Positions 1-10,471 of a stretch of 64,000 nt of DNA are shown here, in pieces. The DNA comes from Lactobacillales bacterium. GTDB taxonomy: Bacteria > Bacillota > Bacilli > Lactobacillales > Streptococcaceae. The number at the start of each line of letters is the position of its first letter. Position 1 is the first letter of the stretch. A program made the position numbers and the translations under genes. Location: assembly GCA_031261705.1 (NCBI GenBank), contig JAISJD010000012.1, forward strand, positions 1 through 64,000. The letters run 5' to 3'. The notes under the pieces were generated by a model. It did not search any database, was not told the DNA's origin, and was given only the letters and a program-made list of their open reading frames with translations.

Positions 1-489
1 ACTACTCGGATAGAAATTGGCATTCATTATTCAAAAGACATTTGACTGAAACTGATATTATTGATGAACTTTTAACATATGATGCTGACTTGGAAATGCA
101 CTACAATGTCTATCAGGATCTACTTTACGCCTTTCACCACAACGATTATGACGAGTTTATGAAACTAATTGACGAGAACTACCCAAAGGTCAATTATAAA
201 TTCAAAACTTCTTTTAACACGTTTAAAAAGCACAGAAGCTTTATTAAGAGTGCACTAATGCATAAATACTCTAACGGACCAATGGAATGCTTCAACAATC
301 ATATCAAGGTTCTAAAAAGGATTGCGTACGGATATAGAAACTATATGAATTTCAAAAAACGAATCATGATTGTCTTTGGCGACCAGCCAATGGTTACAAA
401 AAAAGCAGCTCCACACGATTTCTCATGTGAAGCAGCCTAAGCTTTATTTATCAGATTTAGGTGTCACCACCATCATTTGACAAAGAGCC
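1..489 (+). mobile_element. Right-hand end of an ISL3-family insertion sequence
   Basis: The window starts inside an insertion sequence. The transposase C-terminus is followed by the sequence TTTGACAAAGAGCC at 476-489. Its reverse complement GGCTCTTTGTCAAA is the kind of terminal repeat found on ISL3-family elements. The element ends only 3 bases beyond the pnp stop codon. The left end and any 8-bp target duplication lie outside the window. The family call is from recognition and was not searched. Confidence 0.8.
3..440 (+). CDS. ISL3-family transposase, C-terminal part (5' end outside window)
   Basis: The frame is open from base 3 to the TAA at 438-440, so the gene is cut by the window edge and the internal TTG at 42 is not its start. 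About 145 C-terminal residues are visible. They end in the block NGPMECFNNHIKVLKR followed by GYRNYMNFKKRI, which is characteristic of the last catalytic segment of ISL3 (DDE_Tnp_ISL3) transposases, with the E of PMEC as the likely final acidic residue. The role is cut-and-paste transposition of the element. The visible part is undamaged, so the copy may be intact upstream. Confidence 0.85.
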   Translation, partial: YSDRNWHSLFKRHLTETDIIDELLTYDADLEMHYNVYQDLLYAFHHNDYDEFMKLIDENYPKVNYKFKTSFNTFKKHRSFIKSALMHKYSNGPMECFNNHIKVLKRIAYGYRNYMNFKKRIMIVFGDQPMVTKKAAPHDFSCEAA

Positions 490-492
490 TTA

Positions 493-2592
493 TTAATCTT
501 TAAGCAACGCTTTACGAGAAAGATTGACACGACCTTGTTTGTCGATTTCTGTAACCTTGACAAGAATTTCATCGCCGAGTTTCACGACATCTTCTACATT
601 ATTCACACGTTCATTCGCAAGTTGTGAAATGTGAACAAGGCCATCTTTTCCAGGGATTAAGTTGACAAAGGCACCGAATTTTTCGATACGAACAACTTTT
701 CCTAGATAAGTTTCGCCGACTTCTATTTCTTTAACAATGCCCTCAATAATCTTGATTGCTTTCTTAATCATATCTGCATCTGCTGAGGCAATTGCCACCA
801 CACCATCTTGATCAATATCAATTTTAACGCCAGTCTCTTCAATGATACCGTTAATCGTGTCGCCACCCTTACCGATAACATCCTTGATTTTTTCTGGCTT
901 AATTTGAATTGTTTCAATTTTAGGCGCATATTTTGATAATTCCTTGCGAGGTTCAGCAATTGTTGAAGTCAATACCTCTAAGATTTCAAAACGAGCTTTT
1001 TTCGCTTGCGCTAAGGCTTCTGTCAAGATTTGTTCGGTAATTCCTTCAATCTTAATATCCATTTGTAAAGCGGTAATCCCTTCTTTGGTCCCGGCAACCT
1101 TAAAGTCCATATCGCCAAAGTGGTCTTCTAATCCTTGAATATCGGTCAAGATGGTGTAATTTTCACCGTCTGAAACAAGACCCATAGCAATCCCTGCAAC
1201 TGGTGCTTTGATTGGCACCCCACCAGCCATTAAGGCTAAGGTTCCTGCACAGATGGACGCTTGAGAAGAAGATCCATTTGATTCCAAAACTTCTGCTACC
1301 AGACGAATTGCGTATGGAAATTCTTCAACGGACGGAATCACTTGTGCTAAAGCACGTTCACCAAGCGCTCCATGTCCGATTTCACGACGACCAGGAGAAC
1401 CCGCACGACCTGTTGAACCAACAGAAAATTGAGGGAAATTATAATGATGAATAAAGCGTTTCTTATAGCTTTCATCTAGTCCGTCAATCGTTTGTGCTTC
1501 TGAAAGAGGCGCTAAAGTTAGAGCAGACAAGGCTTGCGTTTGCCCACGAGTAAATAATCCAGAACCATGCACACGAGGTAAAAGGTCGATTTCTGCCGCT
1601 AATGGACGGATTTCATCAATCTTACGGCCGTCTGGACGAATCTTATCTTCTGTGATTAAGCGACGAACTTCGGCATGTTCCATATTTTCCAAAATTTCGT
1701 TGACTTCACGCATTTTTTGTTCTTTATCTTCGTCATTTGCAAATTTTTCTTCATAAGCGGCAACTGCACGCTCTTTGACTGCTTCTGTTGCAGCTTCACG
1801 AGCTAATTTTTCTTCTGTTTGAATCGCTGCAGCAAGGTCTGTATAGTATTCATCATGAAGTTCTTGCGCTAAATCATCAGAAACTTGTAATAAGTTCACT
1901 TCAGATTTTTCTTTTCCGACAGCCGCAACAATTTCTTCTTGGAAAGCAACTAATTCTTGCACATTGCGATGACCGAACATCAAACCTTCAAGCATCACTT
2001 CTTCAGATAATTCCTTAGCGCCTGATTCCACCATGTTAATCGCATCTGTTGTTCCCGCTACAGATAAATCTAATAATGATTTTTCAGCTTGTTCTACCGT
2101 TGGGTTAATCACGTATTCTCCGTCAACATAGCCAACTTCAACCCCAGCGATTGGTCCATTAAATGGAATATCTGAGATAGAAAGAGCAAGCGAAGAACCA
2201 AACATTGCTGCCATTGCAGGTGTCGCATCTTCATCATAACTCATCACTGTATTTGTGATTTGTACTTCATTACGGAAACCTTCCGCAAACATTGGACGGA
2301 TAGGACGATCAATCAAACGAGCCACTAATGTCGCATCTGTTGAAGGACGACCTTCACGTTTTAAGAAACCACCCGGCATTTTCCCAGCAGCATACATTTT
2401 TTCTTCATAGTTCACGGTTAACGGGAAGAAATCTCCGTCACGTGCGCTTTTACTCATAACTGCCGCAGATAATACCACTGTATCTCCGTAGCGTACCAAT
2501 ACGGCACCGTTAGCTTGCTTTGCTAATTGCCCAATTTCAACTTGTAACGGACGTCCGCCCCAAGTTGTTTTGAAAACTTGTTTTTCACTCAT
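493..2592 (-). CDS. pnp: Polyribonucleotide nucleotidyltransferase (PNPase)
   Basis: A 699-residue 3'-5' phosphorolytic exoribonuclease that degrades mRNA in the cytoplasm. Two RNase PH domains (about 1-215 and 310-535) flank an alpha-helical linker. A KH domain with the GXXG loop IGKGGDTI lies near 565, and a C-terminal S1 domain begins at [18 protein letters not shown] near 628. The length is normal for the family. The ATG follows AAAGGAG with about 13 nt spacing. In most Firmicutes rpsO lies directly upstream; here the whole glycerol operon (2.8-7.0 kb) separates them. The insertion sequence abuts the stop codon on the other side, so the original 3' terminator has been displaced. Confidence 0.97.
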   Translation of the reverse strand: MSEKQVFKTTWGGRPLQVEIGQLAKQANGAVLVRYGDTVVLSAAVMSKSARDGDFFPLTVNYEEKMYAAGKMPGGFLKREGRPSTDATLVARLIDRPIRPMFAEGFRNEVQITNTVMSYDEDATPAMAAMFGSSLALSISDIPFNGPIAGVEVGYVDGEYVINPTVEQAEKSLLDLSVAGTTDAINMVESGAKELSEEVMLEGLMFGHRNVQELVAFQEEIVAAVGKEKSEVNLLQVSDDLAQELHDEYYTDLAAAIQTEEKLAREAATEAVKERAVAAYEEKFANDEDKEQKMREVNEILENMEHAEVRRLITEDKIRPDGRKIDEIRPLAAEIDLLPRVHGSGLFTRGQTQALSALTLAPLSEAQTIDGLDESYKKRFIHHYNFPQFSVGSTGRAGSPGRREIGHGALGERALAQVIPSVEEFPYAIRLVAEVLESNGSSSQASICAGTLALMAGGVPIKAPVAGIAMGLVSDGENYTILTDIQGLEDHFGDMDFKVAGTKEGITALQMDIKIEGITEQILTEALAQAKKARFEILEVLTSTIAEPRKELSKYAPKIETIQIKPEKIKDVIGKGGDTINGIIEETGVKIDIDQDGVVAIASADADMIKKAIKIIEGIVKEIEVGETYLGKVVRIEKFGAFVNLIPGKDGLVHISQLANERVNNVEDVVKLGDEILVKVTEIDKQGRVNLSRKALLKD

Positions 2593-2765
2593 TTCCTAGT
2601 AATCTCCTTTGTGGTTAGTGTACGTCCAACTACTAGACAAAGAAAAACGTAGAATTTTTTTCCTCGCTTTTATTTGCATAGTAGTCACTTGAACGCACTA
2701 GGTTTAGTTTACACCACTTTCACTCAAAAATCGAGAATTACTGCGAGTTTGTCAAAAAATTTTCT

Positions 2766-2812
2766 ATTTTAAAAAGCCCACCACAAACTTTGTTTTCAAA
2801 GTCGTGATGAGC
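2766..2812 (-). terminator. Rho-independent terminator of the glp operon
   Basis: On the minus strand an imperfect stem (GCTCATCAC...CTTTG pairing with CAAAG...GTGGTGGGC, loop AAAA) is followed by a run of T. It sits 16 bases after the glpF stop and separates glpF from pnp. Confidence 0.7.
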
Positions 2813-2827
2813 GTAATAATTTTTGAA

Positions 2828-3526
2828 TTAGACCATCCCAAATACTACGGCTGCCAAAATTCCTCCAACAATTGGGCCACATACTGGAATCCAGCTATAG
2901 CCCCAATCAGAGTGACCTTTATTCGCAATTGGAAGAATCGCATGCGCAATCCGAGGACCCAAATCTCTGGCTGGGTTAATCGCATACCCTGTCGTTCCTC
3001 CAAGTGAAAGACCAATACTGATAATAAGCGCCGCAACAACAAGTGGATTTAAACCGTCTGCAAATTTCCAATCTCCAAAGGCTAAAAGTCCATAAACTAA
3101 GACGAATGTTCCGATTAATTCACTGATAAAGTTTGCTGCATACGAACGAATTGCTGGACCAGTAGAGAATACGCCTAAAATCGTCGCTTCATCCTTGGTT
3201 TCTTTCCAATGTGGATAATATTGAATCCAAACGAGTACGGCACCAACAAGTGCACCAAATAATTGGGCAACAATAAACGGTAAAACTTTCGCCCAAGCAA
3301 ATTTCCCAGCAACTGCCATTCCGATAGTTACCGCAGGATTCAAGTGAGCGGGTGAATACGTACCAACCGCAAAGACTGCGATTCCAACGGCAAGTCCCCA
3401 ACCAAGTGTCACTGCCACCCAGCCAGCATCCTTTGCTTTTGATTTATTCAAGCTAACCCCTGCGACAATCCCGTCACCAAGCAATACAAGTAATACTGTT
3501 CCGAAAAACTCACCAAAAACATCCAT
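2828..3526 (-). CDS. glpF: Glycerol uptake facilitator (aquaglyceroporin)
   Basis: A 232-residue MIP-family channel for passive glycerol entry through the membrane. Both NPA boxes are visible: HLNPAVTIG in the first half and AINPARDLGPR in the second, where the Asp after the second NPA marks the glycerol-conducting subgroup. Six membrane helices are expected. The start is the ATG at 3524-3526, preceded by GGAGGAAATATC. A longer reading adds 17 residues that match nothing and lack a ribosome binding site. It is the third gene of glpK-glpO-glpF, so transport follows kinase and oxidase in the transcript. Confidence 0.95.
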   Translation of the reverse strand: MDVFGEFFGTVLLVLLGDGIVAGVSLNKSKAKDAGWVAVTLGWGLAVGIAVFAVGTYSPAHLNPAVTIGMAVAGKFAWAKVLPFIVAQLFGALVGAVLVWIQYYPHWKETKDEATILGVFSTGPAIRSYAANFISELIGTFVLVYGLLAFGDWKFADGLNPLVVAALIISIGLSLGGTTGYAINPARDLGPRIAHAILPIANKGHSDWGYSWIPVCGPIVGGILAAVVFGMV

Positions 3527-3601
3527 GATATTTCCTCCATTCACATCAAAGGGGGCGAAGAAGCAGAAGTCCTCCATTTCTCCGCATGAGACAACATCTA
3601 C

Positions 3602-5437
3602 TTATACGTGTATTTTTTTCAATTCTTCTAAGCCTGTTTCAGCAATCACTGTATCAAGCTGAGCTTCTTGGACTAATTTTTCGCCTTCCGTCCAATCGAA
3701 ATAGCGAGCCATTTCATCTACTACCGCTTCTTTGATAGTCATTAATTCTTCACGAATAAATAACATGTAATTGGTACGACGTAATAGATAATCGACTGGA
3801 GTAAGCACCATTTCTTCTTCAAGCGCATAACGAAGGCTAAGTGATTGAGCGAAGGTTAAGCCGGGAATTGCTTCCATGGTATTCCCGAGTTCAAAAACAG
3901 CAGGTGTGTTAGAACCATAAAGATTTGCTAAGTCATTTGCTTCATTTGCTTCAAGTCCAATACGGAAACCGTCTGCCGCATATTGATTAATCGCATCTTC
4001 CACATTTTGCGGATCGAAGTGACCACCTGACACTTGATAAGTTTTTGAGTCAATCAACGTAAATTGACGATTGAAATTCTTATTCAAGAGTTCCAAAATC
4101 AACTTCATTGCTCCTTCAGCCATTTTACGATAATCGGTGATTTTTCCACCTGCAAGCGTGATTAACCCACTATCATCAAGTTCAAGAGAGCTTCCACGTG
4201 AGATAGCTGATGGACTGTTTTCACTTTCAGAAAGACTACTTTCCATTTGACGAAGGACATGTTCCACTTCATTTTTATTCTTTCTACCTGCAGTGTAGTC
4301 GGTTACTGCGCTGACTACCTCTTCAAAGCTCTTATCAGAAATCGAACCGTTATCTCCACCGTTATAGTCTGAACCCCCATTTGAGGCGATTAACGGACGG
4401 ATTCCTGCCCAGCTTGATTCAATATCACGAATCGTGATGTCAACTTCTGGGAAGTGGGTATTGACTGCTTCTAGTAGATAATACACATCTTCTTCTTCTA
4501 CCACGGGATGAGAGAAATCCCCTTGATAATCGGTATCTGTCGTCCCAAAGTAGGTCTTATTTTCTCTTGGAATGACAAAAATCATCCGTCCATCTTGTTT
4601 TCCAGAATCAAAATAAGTGGGTTGTGGAACGGTTAATTTAGAGTTATCTACAACTAAGTGAACCCCTTTTGTCGGACGCATTTGTTCACTTACTGGATGT
4701 GTTGTATCAAGATTGCGTACAATATCTGACCAAGGCCCTGTCGTATTAATGACCACATGTGCATGAATTTCAAAGACTTCATCTGTTAGTAAATCTAAGG
4801 CACGAACACCGTTAATTGACCCATCTTCAGCATAAAGGAAGCTTTCCGCACGAACACGGCTAAGCATTAAGCCACCATCAGCGGCAGATTGTTTGATATT
4901 TTCAATAACTAAACGCGCATCATTATTACGGAAATCAAGGTAGACACCACCACCTAATAATTTTTCTTGACGAATTTGTGGCTCACGCTCCACCACTTCT
5001 TCCTTGGTTAGAGTGTAGTTCGCATAAGGACCGTTTTCCACACCTGCTAGGCGGTCATATAAATCCATTGCCACCTTCACAGAAAACATGTTAAAGGTAG
5101 AACCGGGTTCATCATAGATTGGTAAAAGCATTGGATCAGGTTTTGGAATATGTGGTGCAATTCCTTGCACTACTGCACGTTCGCCAACGGTATCAGCGAC
5201 TACCTCAACATCAAAGTTTTTAAGGTAGCGAATCCCCCCGTGAACAAGTTTTGTCGAGCGACTACTTGTTCCTTCTGCAAAATCCTGCATTTCAATCAAA
5301 CCTGTTTTCAACCCACTTGCTGCAGCTTGTAAGGCAACCCCTGCACCAGTGATTCCTCCACCAATAATCAGTAAGTCAAGTGTTTCCGTTTTCATTTTTT
5401 CTATCATTTCACTACGTGTTTTTTTTGAAAAAGCCAT
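3602..5437 (-). CDS. glpO: Alpha-glycerophosphate oxidase
   Basis: A 611-residue FAD enzyme that oxidises sn-glycerol 3-phosphate to dihydroxyacetone phosphate with O2, releasing H2O2. The N-terminal Rossmann motif IIGGGITGAGVAL is near residues 24-36, followed by the family signature STKLVHGGIRYL. An acidic insertion around 385-420 (SESENSPSAISRG region) is the extra segment that distinguishes the streptococcal and enterococcal oxidases from the GlpD dehydrogenases. It lies 15 bases after glpK and upstream of glpF in one operon. The oxidase rather than dehydrogenase call rests on this insertion and the operon context. Confidence 0.93.
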   Translation of the reverse strand: MAFSKKTRSEMIEKMKTETLDLLIIGGGITGAGVALQAAASGLKTGLIEMQDFAEGTSSRSTKLVHGGIRYLKNFDVEVVADTVGERAVVQGIAPHIPKPDPMLLPIYDEPGSTFNMFSVKVAMDLYDRLAGVENGPYANYTLTKEEVVEREPQIRQEKLLGGGVYLDFRNNDARLVIENIKQSAADGGLMLSRVRAESFLYAEDGSINGVRALDLLTDEVFEIHAHVVINTTGPWSDIVRNLDTTHPVSEQMRPTKGVHLVVDNSKLTVPQPTYFDSGKQDGRMIFVIPRENKTYFGTTDTDYQGDFSHPVVEEEDVYYLLEAVNTHFPEVDITIRDIESSWAGIRPLIASNGGSDYNGGDNGSISDKSFEEVVSAVTDYTAGRKNKNEVEHVLRQMESSLSESENSPSAISRGSSLELDDSGLITLAGGKITDYRKMAEGAMKLILELLNKNFNRQFTLIDSKTYQVSGGHFDPQNVEDAINQYAADGFRIGLEANEANDLANLYGSNTPAVFELGNTMEAIPGLTFAQSLSLRYALEEEMVLTPVDYLLRRTNYMLFIREELMTIKEAVVDEMARYFDWTEGEKLVQEAQLDTVIAETGLEELKKIHV

Positions 5438-5452
5438 TATCCATCCGCCTCT

Positions 5453-7054
<1,602 letters not shown>

Positions 7055-7071
7055 TTACAATGTAATTTAAT

Positions 7072-7101
7072 TATCTAGTATGTTATTGAAAAACACAACA
7101 A
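7072..7101 (-). promoter_or_regulatory. Candidate promoter of glpKOF
   Basis: Minus-strand TTGTTG (7096-7101), an 18-base spacer and TAGATA (7072-7077). This is the best match in the AT-rich gap before glpK. No convincing catabolite-repression site was seen next to it. Confidence 0.35.
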
Positions 7102-7548
7102 ACTTGCTTTATCAATTTTTTAAAACCAAATGAATTTTTTTGAGATATGGACAAGACAGAAATTCTCATTTTATATCCACTAATTTTTCTTATAATACGC
7201 TATTTTTAAGTAAGAGTGACCAATTCAAAAAAGAAAACTCTATTGAGTTTCTTGCTGTTTCTCTCTTGTCAAAATTAATTGCTTATTCCGAACAGAAAGC
7301 TTTCAAATTTACTTTTTTTCTTTCAAATAGAAGGCAGTAAATCATCTAATTCTGAATTTTTTTGTTTTCTTTTCCGTCAAAACGAAACGAAAATTTCAAG
7401 TATAACTTAACCACCTGTAATATTTACCCAGTTATTTAATTTGTACTACTGTTTAGATTGGATTTTATATTGAGCTTTCCCAATTCTTCGATTCATCAAA
7501 AATAAGGTGTGTAAAATATTCAAACTCATAAATTAATTATACTAAAAA
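7102..7548. other. Intergenic stretch with no recognised gene
   Basis: About 450 bases, very AT-rich, between the glpK promoter and the GNAT terminator. A 66-codon plus-strand frame (7140-7340) has no ribosome binding site or recognisable protein character. A small AAACTC/GAGTTT stem near 7235 is the only structure seen. Confidence 0.5.
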
Positions 7549-7549
7549 T

Positions 7550-7589
7550 ACCACTTAGAATCATTGTTAAACCAACGTTTCTAAGTGGT
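7550..7589 (-). terminator. Terminator of the GNAT gene
   Basis: A perfect 11-bp stem ACCACTTAGAA / TTCTAAGTGGT with an 18-base loop. On the minus strand it is followed by ATTTTTAG, about 35 bases after the acetyltransferase stop. Confidence 0.75.
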
Positions 7590-7622
7590 CAAAATCTATA
7601 CTTTCTTATACTTTAAGAAAAG

Positions 7623-8228
7623 CTAACAGTCATTTGGTAGATTTTCCTCAACAAACCTTACCTCAGCCTCATCCCAATACTTCCCATATACTCTCGCATC
7701 ATTCCCATTAAAATTCACTTGATACATCCGGAAAGTAACCGCAATATCCTTAGGCATCCACTGTTCCTGGTAAGAATACCGATACGTTAACCCAAGCTTC
7801 TTCATAACCTTCCCACTCCACGGATTATGCACATCATGCGTCGCCGTAATATACGGAACACCCGCAGCTCGAGTACGTTTTACAACGGCACTTGCAGCTT
7901 CAACCGCAATCCCTTTATGCCAGAACGCCTTCTTCAATCCATAACCCAAATCAAAACTCGGTGTGCTACTTATGCAAACGTACCCGATTACCTGATTATC
8001 CTCTTTCAAACAAACAGCATATCTATACGCTGAGTCCAACTCGTAATAACGCAAATAATTCGTTTTCAAAAACTGCTCAGCTTCACCCATATCCTTCAGC
8101 GGAAACCACGGCAAAAACTGATTCACTTCCTCATCACTTAACAGTTCAAACAAAGCTTCAGTGTCATCCTGCGTAAACTTCCGCAACACAAGCCGCTCCG
8201 TATAAATCGTAGGCGTATTTTCATTCAA
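7623..8228 (-). CDS. GNAT-family acetyltransferase (RimJ/RimL type)
   Basis: A 201-residue protein beginning with IYTERLVLRKF, the usual opening of RimJ/RimL-like N-acetyltransferases that use acetyl-CoA on protein N-termini or small amines. Further family features are QVIGYVCI (beta 4) and the acetyl-CoA loop region LKKAFWHKGIAVEAA, followed by HNPWSGKVMKKLG. It starts with TTG at 8226-8228, eight bases after GGGGGAG. The gene stands alone between its own terminator and rpsO. The substrate cannot be told from sequence. Confidence 0.8.
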   Translation of the reverse strand: MNENTPTIYTERLVLRKFTQDDTEALFELLSDEEVNQFLPWFPLKDMGEAEQFLKTNYLRYYELDSAYRYAVCLKEDNQVIGYVCISSTPSFDLGYGLKKAFWHKGIAVEAASAVVKRTRAAGVPYITATHDVHNPWSGKVMKKLGLTYRYSYQEQWMPKDIAVTFRMYQVNFNGNDARVYGKYWDEAEVRFVEENLPNDC

Positions 8229-8413
8229 ACTTTTGTCTCCCCCATTCCCTCTATCTTTTTAACATCATTATATTCAAATAAAAATCAATCTCCTATGTAT
8301 TTCAACTTCTCAGTTTAACTCATCCGTGTATCTAAGATAATCTCAATACATATGAACAGAGCCTTATTCTTTCAATAGAACAACGATATTTTTCCTAATT
8401 GCCGCTGTTTTTA

Positions 8414-8461
8414 CAAAAAAAGACGACTAGCATTCTCTGAAATAGAGCAAACTAGTAGTCT
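8414..8461 (-). terminator. Terminator of rpsO
   Basis: On the minus strand, AGACTACTAG pairs with CTAGTCGTCT (one mismatch) and is followed by seven T. It lies 20 bases after the rpsO stop. Confidence 0.75.
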
Positions 8462-8481
8462 TAGATAGTCCGTTACGACAA

Positions 8482-8751
8482 TTAACGACGTAAACCTAAT
8501 GATGCGATTAATTCACGGTAACGTTGAACATCTTTATCACGTAAGTAAGCTAAAAGGTTACGACGGTGACCGATTTTTTTCATCAATCCACGGTAAGTGT
8601 GGTGGTCTTTTTTGTGTACTTGAATATGGTCGTTTAAGTGGTTGATTTCAGCAGTTAGTACAGCGATTTGTACTTCTGGAGAACCAGTATCCCCTTCATG
8701 ACGCGCATATTTAGTGATGATTTCGTTTTTTGTTTCTTTTGATAATGCCAT
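8482..8751 (-). CDS. rpsO: Ribosomal protein S15
   Basis: An 89-residue primary 16S rRNA-binding protein of the small subunit. The S15 blocks are all present: [12 protein letters not shown], the [16 protein letters not shown] rRNA contact region and [21 protein letters not shown] at the end. The ATG follows AGAGGTGAAAGAAA. It is a single-gene unit here with its own promoter and terminator. Confidence 0.98.
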   Translation of the reverse strand: MALSKETKNEIITKYARHEGDTGSPEVQIAVLTAEINHLNDHIQVHKKDHHTYRGLMKKIGHRRNLLAYLRDKDVQRYRELIASLGLRR

Positions 8752-8848
8752 TTTCTTTCACCTCTATTAGTAGATTTGTCCGAAACTGAGAAAATCGTCG
8801 GTGACGTCGATAAACTAAGTGTCGGCTATATGTTTTACATACCCATTC

Positions 8849-8877
8849 ACTATACAAGTTTCTCTTAAAAAAAGCAA
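8849..8877 (-). promoter_or_regulatory. Promoter of rpsO
   Basis: Minus-strand TTGCTT (8872-8877), exactly 17 bases, then TATAGT (8849-8854). The transcript would carry a leader of about 90 bases. Within it ATCGACG and CGACGAT (near 8793-8810) can pair around TCAC, in the position where S15 leaders often fold for autoregulation. Confidence 0.7.
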
Positions 8878-9061
8878 GTATTTTCGGTTAATTTCGAGAA
8901 GTCTTAGGTTGTTACTACTGTTTTTTTACAATTTGCGCTATGCTAAGGAAAGAGAGTGTGTTCGTGTAAATAAGGTGAACACGACAACAAAAAAAATACT
9001 AGCGCTACCTACAATTTCTTGTTAGTAGGAACTATAGATGAAATTAAATGGAGGAGTCATT

Positions 9062-9748
9062 TTGAAAACACCACCCAAAGAAAGACAATTTTTTGTCTAT
9101 GAAGATTTAGAAGTTGGGATGTTACTGACCGCAATAAGCGGGTACTTAGATTCATACACTTATATCACGCATGGAGAACGCTTTGCCTCCCTGCAATCAG
9201 GAAATTTAATTTTACTTGGAGCAAACTTAGCCAATGGAAGCTGGAAAAAAGCAGTCGTTTATCTTTTGCCGATTCTTTTTTTCATGCTCGGTGCGGGTTT
9301 TAATTTTGTGATTAAAAAATATGCGAAGCGTCAACAAATGAACTGGCGAAAACTCAGTGTTAGTGTAGAATTTCTCGGTATGACCACATGCGGTATTTTA
9401 TCCTTTTTTATTCCAAACAACCTTTCTTTAGCACTTCTTGCCTTTTTCGCTGCAATTCAAGCAGACACCTTTGGCAAGCTTCGAGGAATGCCCTACGCTA
9501 CCATTATGAGCACCGGAAATTTAAAAACAGCTGGCTCTATGCTGATTGGCGGACTGATTGACCATGATAAAGAATCTCTTGAAAAAGGAAAAAATGCGGC
9601 TTGTGTCGTCTTTTCATTTTTCCTAGGCGCGCTAATTAGTGCCTTACTCGTCAAAGTTCTCGGCTCCTTTACTATTTTTGGTGTCACACTCATGCTTCTT
9701 ATCGTTCTTTATATGATGTTTAAAGATAGAACTGAAGTAGAAAGCTAG
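9062..9748 (+). CDS. DUF1275 (YoaK-like) membrane protein
   Basis: A 228-residue integral membrane protein of the DUF1275 family with about six hydrophobic helices. The N-terminal signature SGYLDSYTYITHGERFASLQ, followed by SGNLILLG, matches the family. The start is TTG at 9062, seven bases after GGAGG. The in-frame ATG at 9038 lies upstream of the ribosome binding site and is not used. The biochemical role of the family is not established. Confidence 0.85.
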   Translation: MKTPPKERQFFVYEDLEVGMLLTAISGYLDSYTYITHGERFASLQSGNLILLGANLANGSWKKAVVYLLPILFFMLGAGFNFVIKKYAKRQQMNWRKLSVSVEFLGMTTCGILSFFIPNNLSLALLAFFAAIQADTFGKLRGMPYATIMSTGNLKTAGSMLIGGLIDHDKESLEKGKNAACVVFSFFLGALISALLVKVLGSFTIFGVTLMLLIVLYMMFKDRTEVES

Positions 9749-9764
9749 ACATATTGGTTGAAAA

Positions 9765-9780
9765 ATCACAAATTTGTGAT
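9765..9780. promoter_or_regulatory. Perfect 16-bp palindrome upstream of def
   Basis: ATCACAAATTTGTGAT is an uninterrupted palindrome lying between the DUF1275 stop and def, 39 bases before the def ATG. With no loop it is unlikely to be an RNA hairpin and looks like an operator for a dimeric regulator. The regulator is unknown. A related ACAAATTTGT core occurs at 61535-61544 upstream of the mannose PTS. Confidence 0.45.
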
Positions 9781-9818
9781 AACTTAGATAGTAGCGAACT
9801 ATGGGAGTGTGTTAGAAA

Positions 9819-10418
9819 ATGGATACATTAGAAAAAATTATTGGAAAAAACCATGCGATAAGTATGGATGATATTATCCGCGAAGGCAATCCAACCTTAC
9901 GTGAAGTGGCGGAAGAAGTGAGTGACCCAGTTGACGAAAGCTATTTTAAGCTTGGCGAAAAAATGCTGACGTTTTTAAAAAATAGCCAAGACCCTGAAAT
10001 TGCCGAAGAAATGGGCTTACGTGGAGGCGTTGGACTTGCCGCACCACAGCTAGATATTTCTAAACGTGTGATTGCGGTGCATGTTCCTAGCACCAATCCA
10101 GAAGTGACGGAGCCTGAATTTTCAGGTGTGCTGTTCAATCCAAAAATCATCGCTCATTCCATACAAGACGCTTGCCTTGCTGACGGTGAAGGTTGTCTGT
10201 CTGTTGACCGTGACGTTCCAGGCTACGTGGTCCGTCATGCACGTGTCACAATTACCTTTATTGATAGCAACGGTGAAAAGCAAAAGGTGAAATTAAAGGG
10301 CTATCCTGCAATTGTCGTACAACACGAAATCGACCACTTAAACGGTATCATGTTTTACGACCATATTAATTCAGAACATCCTTTTGCACTTAAAGAAGGC
10401 GTTCTTGTCCTAGAATAA
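9819..10418 (+). CDS. def: Peptide deformylase
   Basis: A 199-residue metalloenzyme that removes the formyl group from nascent protein N-termini. All three motifs are present: [14 protein letters not shown] with the metal-binding Cys, and QHEIDHLNG with the HEXXH metal ligands and catalytic Glu. The length and the insert before motif 2 indicate the type II deformylase of Gram-positive bacteria. ATG with GGGAG about 11 bases upstream. Monocistronic, with a terminator shared with the converging regulator gene. Confidence 0.97.
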   Translation: MDTLEKIIGKNHAISMDDIIREGNPTLREVAEEVSDPVDESYFKLGEKMLTFLKNSQDPEIAEEMGLRGGVGLAAPQLDISKRVIAVHVPSTNPEVTEPEFSGVLFNPKIIAHSIQDACLADGEGCLSVDRDVPGYVVRHARVTITFIDSNGEKQKVKLKGYPAIVVQHEIDHLNGIMFYDHINSEHPFALKEGVLVLE

Positions 10419-10427
10419 AACAACACA

Positions 10428-10471
10428 AATAAACCCATGAACCTGCCTAAAAGCTAGTTCGTGGGTTTATT
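10428..10471. terminator. Bidirectional terminator between def and the Mga-like gene
   Basis: AATAAACCCATGAAC pairs with GTTCGTGGGTTTATT (15 bp with one wobble). There are T-rich or A-rich flanks on both sides, so it can serve both converging genes. It overlaps the stop of the minus-strand gene. Confidence 0.8.

Noticed and set aside
7140-7340. A 66-codon plus-strand frame before glpK
   Set aside because: No ribosome binding site, AT-driven composition and no recognisable protein features.
9765-9780. Rex or CRP/FNR site at the def palindrome
   Set aside because: The half-site order is TCACAA-AT-TTGTGA, the reverse of TTGTGA-N6-TCACAA (Rex) and TGTGA-N6-TCACA (CRP), so neither assignment holds.
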